Assembly (NCBI GenBank): GCA_036435485.1
Contig: CM071600.1
Span: 62,741,546 to 62,805,545, forward strand
Direction of reading: 5' to 3'
Length of the DNA: 64,000 bases
Source of the DNA: Saposhnikovia divaricata
Taxonomy: Eukaryota; Streptophyta; Magnoliopsida; Apiales; Apiaceae
Each line of letters opens with the position of its first letter. Position 1 is the first letter of the stretch. Positions 61,218-64,000 of the stretch are shown piece by piece. The notes under the pieces are model-generated. The model did no database searches and was not told where the DNA came from. It saw only the letters and a program-made list of their open reading frames with translations. A program made the position numbers and the translations under genes.

Positions 61218-62618
61218 ATGGGTGAGTTTGATAATTTCGCACACCTATGTTCTCCACCAATGGCCCCTGAAACATATACATATTGTGAAGTTTGTGGTAT
61301 TTATGGTCACTTTGGTTATGAATGCTCTTACAATATTTACAACTCTCAAGATGCTCAATCCAGGCAAGTGAATGATTATCGAGGAAGATACGAGCCCAAT
61401 CCGTACTCTAATGCATATGATCAAGATTGGACGGGTCCAAAATTTTCGTACACAGACAACAATTTTCAGAATTTCGCATATCATGAGCAACAACAATATG
61501 AAGAGCAATATCATCAACAACAATTTAAGCAATCAGCATGGCAATAATATGAATATCCTCCACCGCAAAATTTCGAGGTTCATCAAACCAATGAAGATGT
61601 GCTACTTGATAAAATGAACGATGTGACGAAAATTATAATTCAAATGCCAAAGGATCAAGAAGAGTTCATGCGAAATATGAATGAGCAAAACACTCATAAC
61701 AAGATGATGGAAGCTGAAATTTCATAATTGGCTAGCTCTTCTACTGCATGGCAACCTGACTCTACACCGCCGCCATCTATACCACCAGAAGATGAAATGG
61801 AATCGATCATTCTTACAAGTGATCAGGAATATGATACTTTCTCGATGTATATTGATGATGTACCAACTAAAAAAGAGGAGGATACTATCATTAATGTTAC
61901 AATTGAAGATGTTCTTGTTGCTGTTACCGAGGACAATGTGATTGAGGATGAGATCAATGATGCATTTATTGTTGCCGACTATGTAAGTGAGAATGAGGTA
62001 ACAAAAGAAAGCAATACCGAGATGGTTGTTATTTCTCTTCCTGAACTTGTGCCTAAGTTACCATTCCCAAGTCGAAACATAGCTCATGTAGATCAATGGT
62101 TTGATATTAGTAAATTTTCTCTCAATCTAGCCTCTACTTACAAGGCTCCTCTGTATGAGAATACTGGTTACAAGGTTGATGTGATAGAAAAAATTGTCCA
62201 AGATGATCTTTCTCAAATTTTGATTGATGATCCATACAAAGTGGCTCCTAAGTGGGAAGCTCGGGAAGAGGGAGAAAATGGAATTGTCTACTTAATCAAA
62301 GATGCGATAAGCAAAGATGTTCAAATGGTTCATGTAAAAGTGATGAGTGAAGAAAAACCACCACCAGAGCCTCCACCTTATGTCAAGGGAGTTCGACATT
62401 TTCGAGGCTATGAATTTTATCGTTGCTTTATCACAAAATTTTCCAAAACTACATATTTTCTTGATCAATCTTTATTCATTGATGTAGTAGCTAAAATTGC
62501 CAATGCTTGTTTGGAAATTTTGTGCAGGATTAAAACAAATGTTGATGCTCTTGATTTTATTCGTGGAGTTCCCACGCAACAGGTTTTTGGTCTTTTGGAG
62601 TGGCACTCCAAGTTTTGA
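61218..62618 (+). pseudogene. Athila-derived ORF: gag zinc-knuckle region plus unknown acidic domain
   Basis: One frame of 467 codons with two stops (TAA at 61545-61547 and one just before 61728). The N-terminal part has CEVCGIYGHFGYEC (CX2CX4HX4C) and a Tyr/Asn/Gln-rich stretch, PYSNAYDQDWTGPKFSY, like the C-terminal half of Athila gag. Then comes an acidic region (DDVPTKKEEDTIINVTIEDV) and a basic, aromatic end (VKGVRHFRGYEFYRCF) that I do not recognise. Protease, RT and integrase are absent, so this is a non-autonomous derivative. The ORF may have been shared by a whole family before the stops arose. Confidence 0.55.
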
Positions 62619-63842
62619 CACTTCAGGCTTATGCATTAGGGGAGTATTTCTTACTTTTCTTTTATATAATTGTTCATTGAGGACAATGCATGATTTGGGT
62701 ATGGGGGAGGGTTTTAGTGTAAATACATAAAATTGAAAAATCCAAAAAAAATTGAAAAATTTTAAAAATCCAAAAATAGAGATATTTTAGCTTAGTTCTC
62801 CTTCCCACTCTTTAAACTTTAGATCTAGTTGTTGTTAACTATTTTTAAAAAATTATATGTATAATGCCTTTAGATAATTTGAAAGTAGTCAAGTAAGGAT
62901 TCACTCATGAAACTTGTGTCGAACAATTTTTTGCTTAAAAGTCCAAGACGACACATTTGCACAAGACCTTTGATGGAAAAATTGTATAGGAATGTTATTC
63001 GATACCTGAGAGAGAACCCACATGTTAGAACAATGTCGAATCAAACCTTTGCGAGATTTTGCTCCTATAGTGTCTAAAAAAAAATGAAAAAAAAGTATAA
63101 AAAAAAAAGAAAGAAAAAAAAAGAAAAAAGAGAGTCAATAAATGTTTGTAATTGTATAGTGCTAGTGTGATTTTGTAATAATGAATTCTTAGTAGGGAAA
63201 TCGGCTAGGTTGGGCTCATTGATAACCCGAGTAAGTAAATCCGAGGGGACTTTGTGCCTAGCAACCTAAGGTCCTTTGTGGTCTGGGATTGTTGACCTAA
63301 AACTCGCTAAATGGGTATTGATGCAAAAGTCTTTTGGGACCTCAACCATTGCACGGTCGGTCTAACTACTAAGAACGTGAAGTTTGGCTAGATACTTGTT
63401 TTAATAGAGATTGGGTAAGTTCAATATTGGTTGAAAAAGAGAAAATGTTCGTATGCACTTTATCCATCGTAGGCCTTAAATTCACTACACACCTTGGGAT
63501 TTTTTTTGTAAATTTTTAGAGTCTACTCATGTGGATTGTGGGAACCTATAACTTGGCTATTACTAGAATAATCTTTAAGGTATATATTTTCCTACAAAAT
63601 TGTTTTGTTGACACCAATGAAAGCTAGATTGAAAGAGGAAAGTTGGATACTTGCTGACTCATCTCAAAGATTTTATGGATATATCTTCTGTAAACCCTTA
63701 GGAGACAACACTCCTCTTGTAGAGATTGTCTATGAGTTTAACGGGTTGGTAAACCTAAAATTACCCGTGATTCCTACGACAGTGAGTATAGGCGTTTTAT
63801 TCTGCATTTTTTCTTTTTGTTTTACTCGAGGACGAGCAAAAG
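62619..63842 (+). mobile_element. 3' untranslated part of the Athila-like element, 3' LTR missing
   Basis: Contains TTCATTGAGGACAATGCATG, then GGTATGGGGGAGG (about 62671-62712), the conserved motif that follows the last ORF in Athila-type elements, and TACTCGAGGACGAGCAAAAG at 63823-63842, which normally comes just before the 3' polypurine tract and LTR. Immediately after that, similarity ends and no TGATAAGTGCAT follows, so the 3' LTR is lost or lies elsewhere. A frame at 63605-63889 is not recognisable. Confidence 0.55.
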
Positions 63843-64000
63843 ATATATCAATGGATAGAGCTCGATTTGTAGAACACATACATATATAAATCACTAATTT
63901 TGGATGAACTAATTGTATGATATGATTTTTTGAAGATTAAATGTATATATGTGTGTGTACAATGAGAGAGAGTAAGAGAATTTAGAGAGAGAGAGAGAGA
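63843..64000. repeat. AT-rich end of window with GA microsatellite
   Basis: Sequence after the Athila break. It is non-coding, with a TGTGTGTG run near 63950 and GA repeats from about 63965 to the window end. Confidence 0.7.

Overview
This window is plant nuclear DNA. It has spliced genes with GT-AG introns, an auxin-response (Aux/IAA) gene, and dense nested LTR retrotransposons, LINEs, Helitrons, MULEs and MITEs. The Aux/IAA type (IAA27-like N-terminus) suggests a eudicot; I would not name a species. No rRNA, tRNA gene, CRISPR array or bacterial feature was seen.

Left part (1-7614): one complete five-exon Aux/IAA gene on the minus strand (76-2613) encodes 304 residues, with a Tourist-like MITE in intron 1 and a GA/CT run upstream. 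Next come a cluster of interleaved fold-back MITEs (about 3000-4086), two Stowaway-like MITEs and a Mutator-type fold-back element with a 9-bp target duplication.

Middle part (7615-34192): two related Ty3/gypsy elements of the Tat lineage, both on the minus strand. The first (7615 to about 15140) is old, 5'-truncated and full of stops. The second (23570-34192) is complete: near-identical LTRs, PBS, PPT, an ATATC target duplication, and one in-frame stop in an otherwise open gag-pro-pol. Both carry, on the opposite strand, a multi-exon antisense gene of the Transposase_28 (PF04195) type with its own TATA box. A tandem array lies just upstream of that promoter in each element: 67-bp units in the first, unrelated 100-bp units in the second. 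Between the two elements lie a decayed LINE with two RNase H-like ORFs (about 16245-19155) and a Helitron (20635-23123).

Right part (34193-64000): a degenerate Ty1/copia element (35411-41920) sits just upstream of what look like the last two exons of an unidentified host gene (42188-43890). Their intron holds a MULE-type MITE, itself interrupted by a LINE tail. Further on, a minus-strand Helitron (47506-51650) contains a 3,040-bp Mutator-type element with a perfect 10-bp target duplication, which carries a fragment of an SPX-domain (PHO1-like) gene. Then come a 3,956-bp probable solo LTR, one end of a CACTA transposon, and an Athila-like element (from 58376) lacking pol.

The most notable features are the paired antisense genes with conserved exon structure (one retaining a 13-nt relict intron), the independently replaced tandem arrays beside their promoters, and the SPX-carrying Mutator element inside a Helitron.
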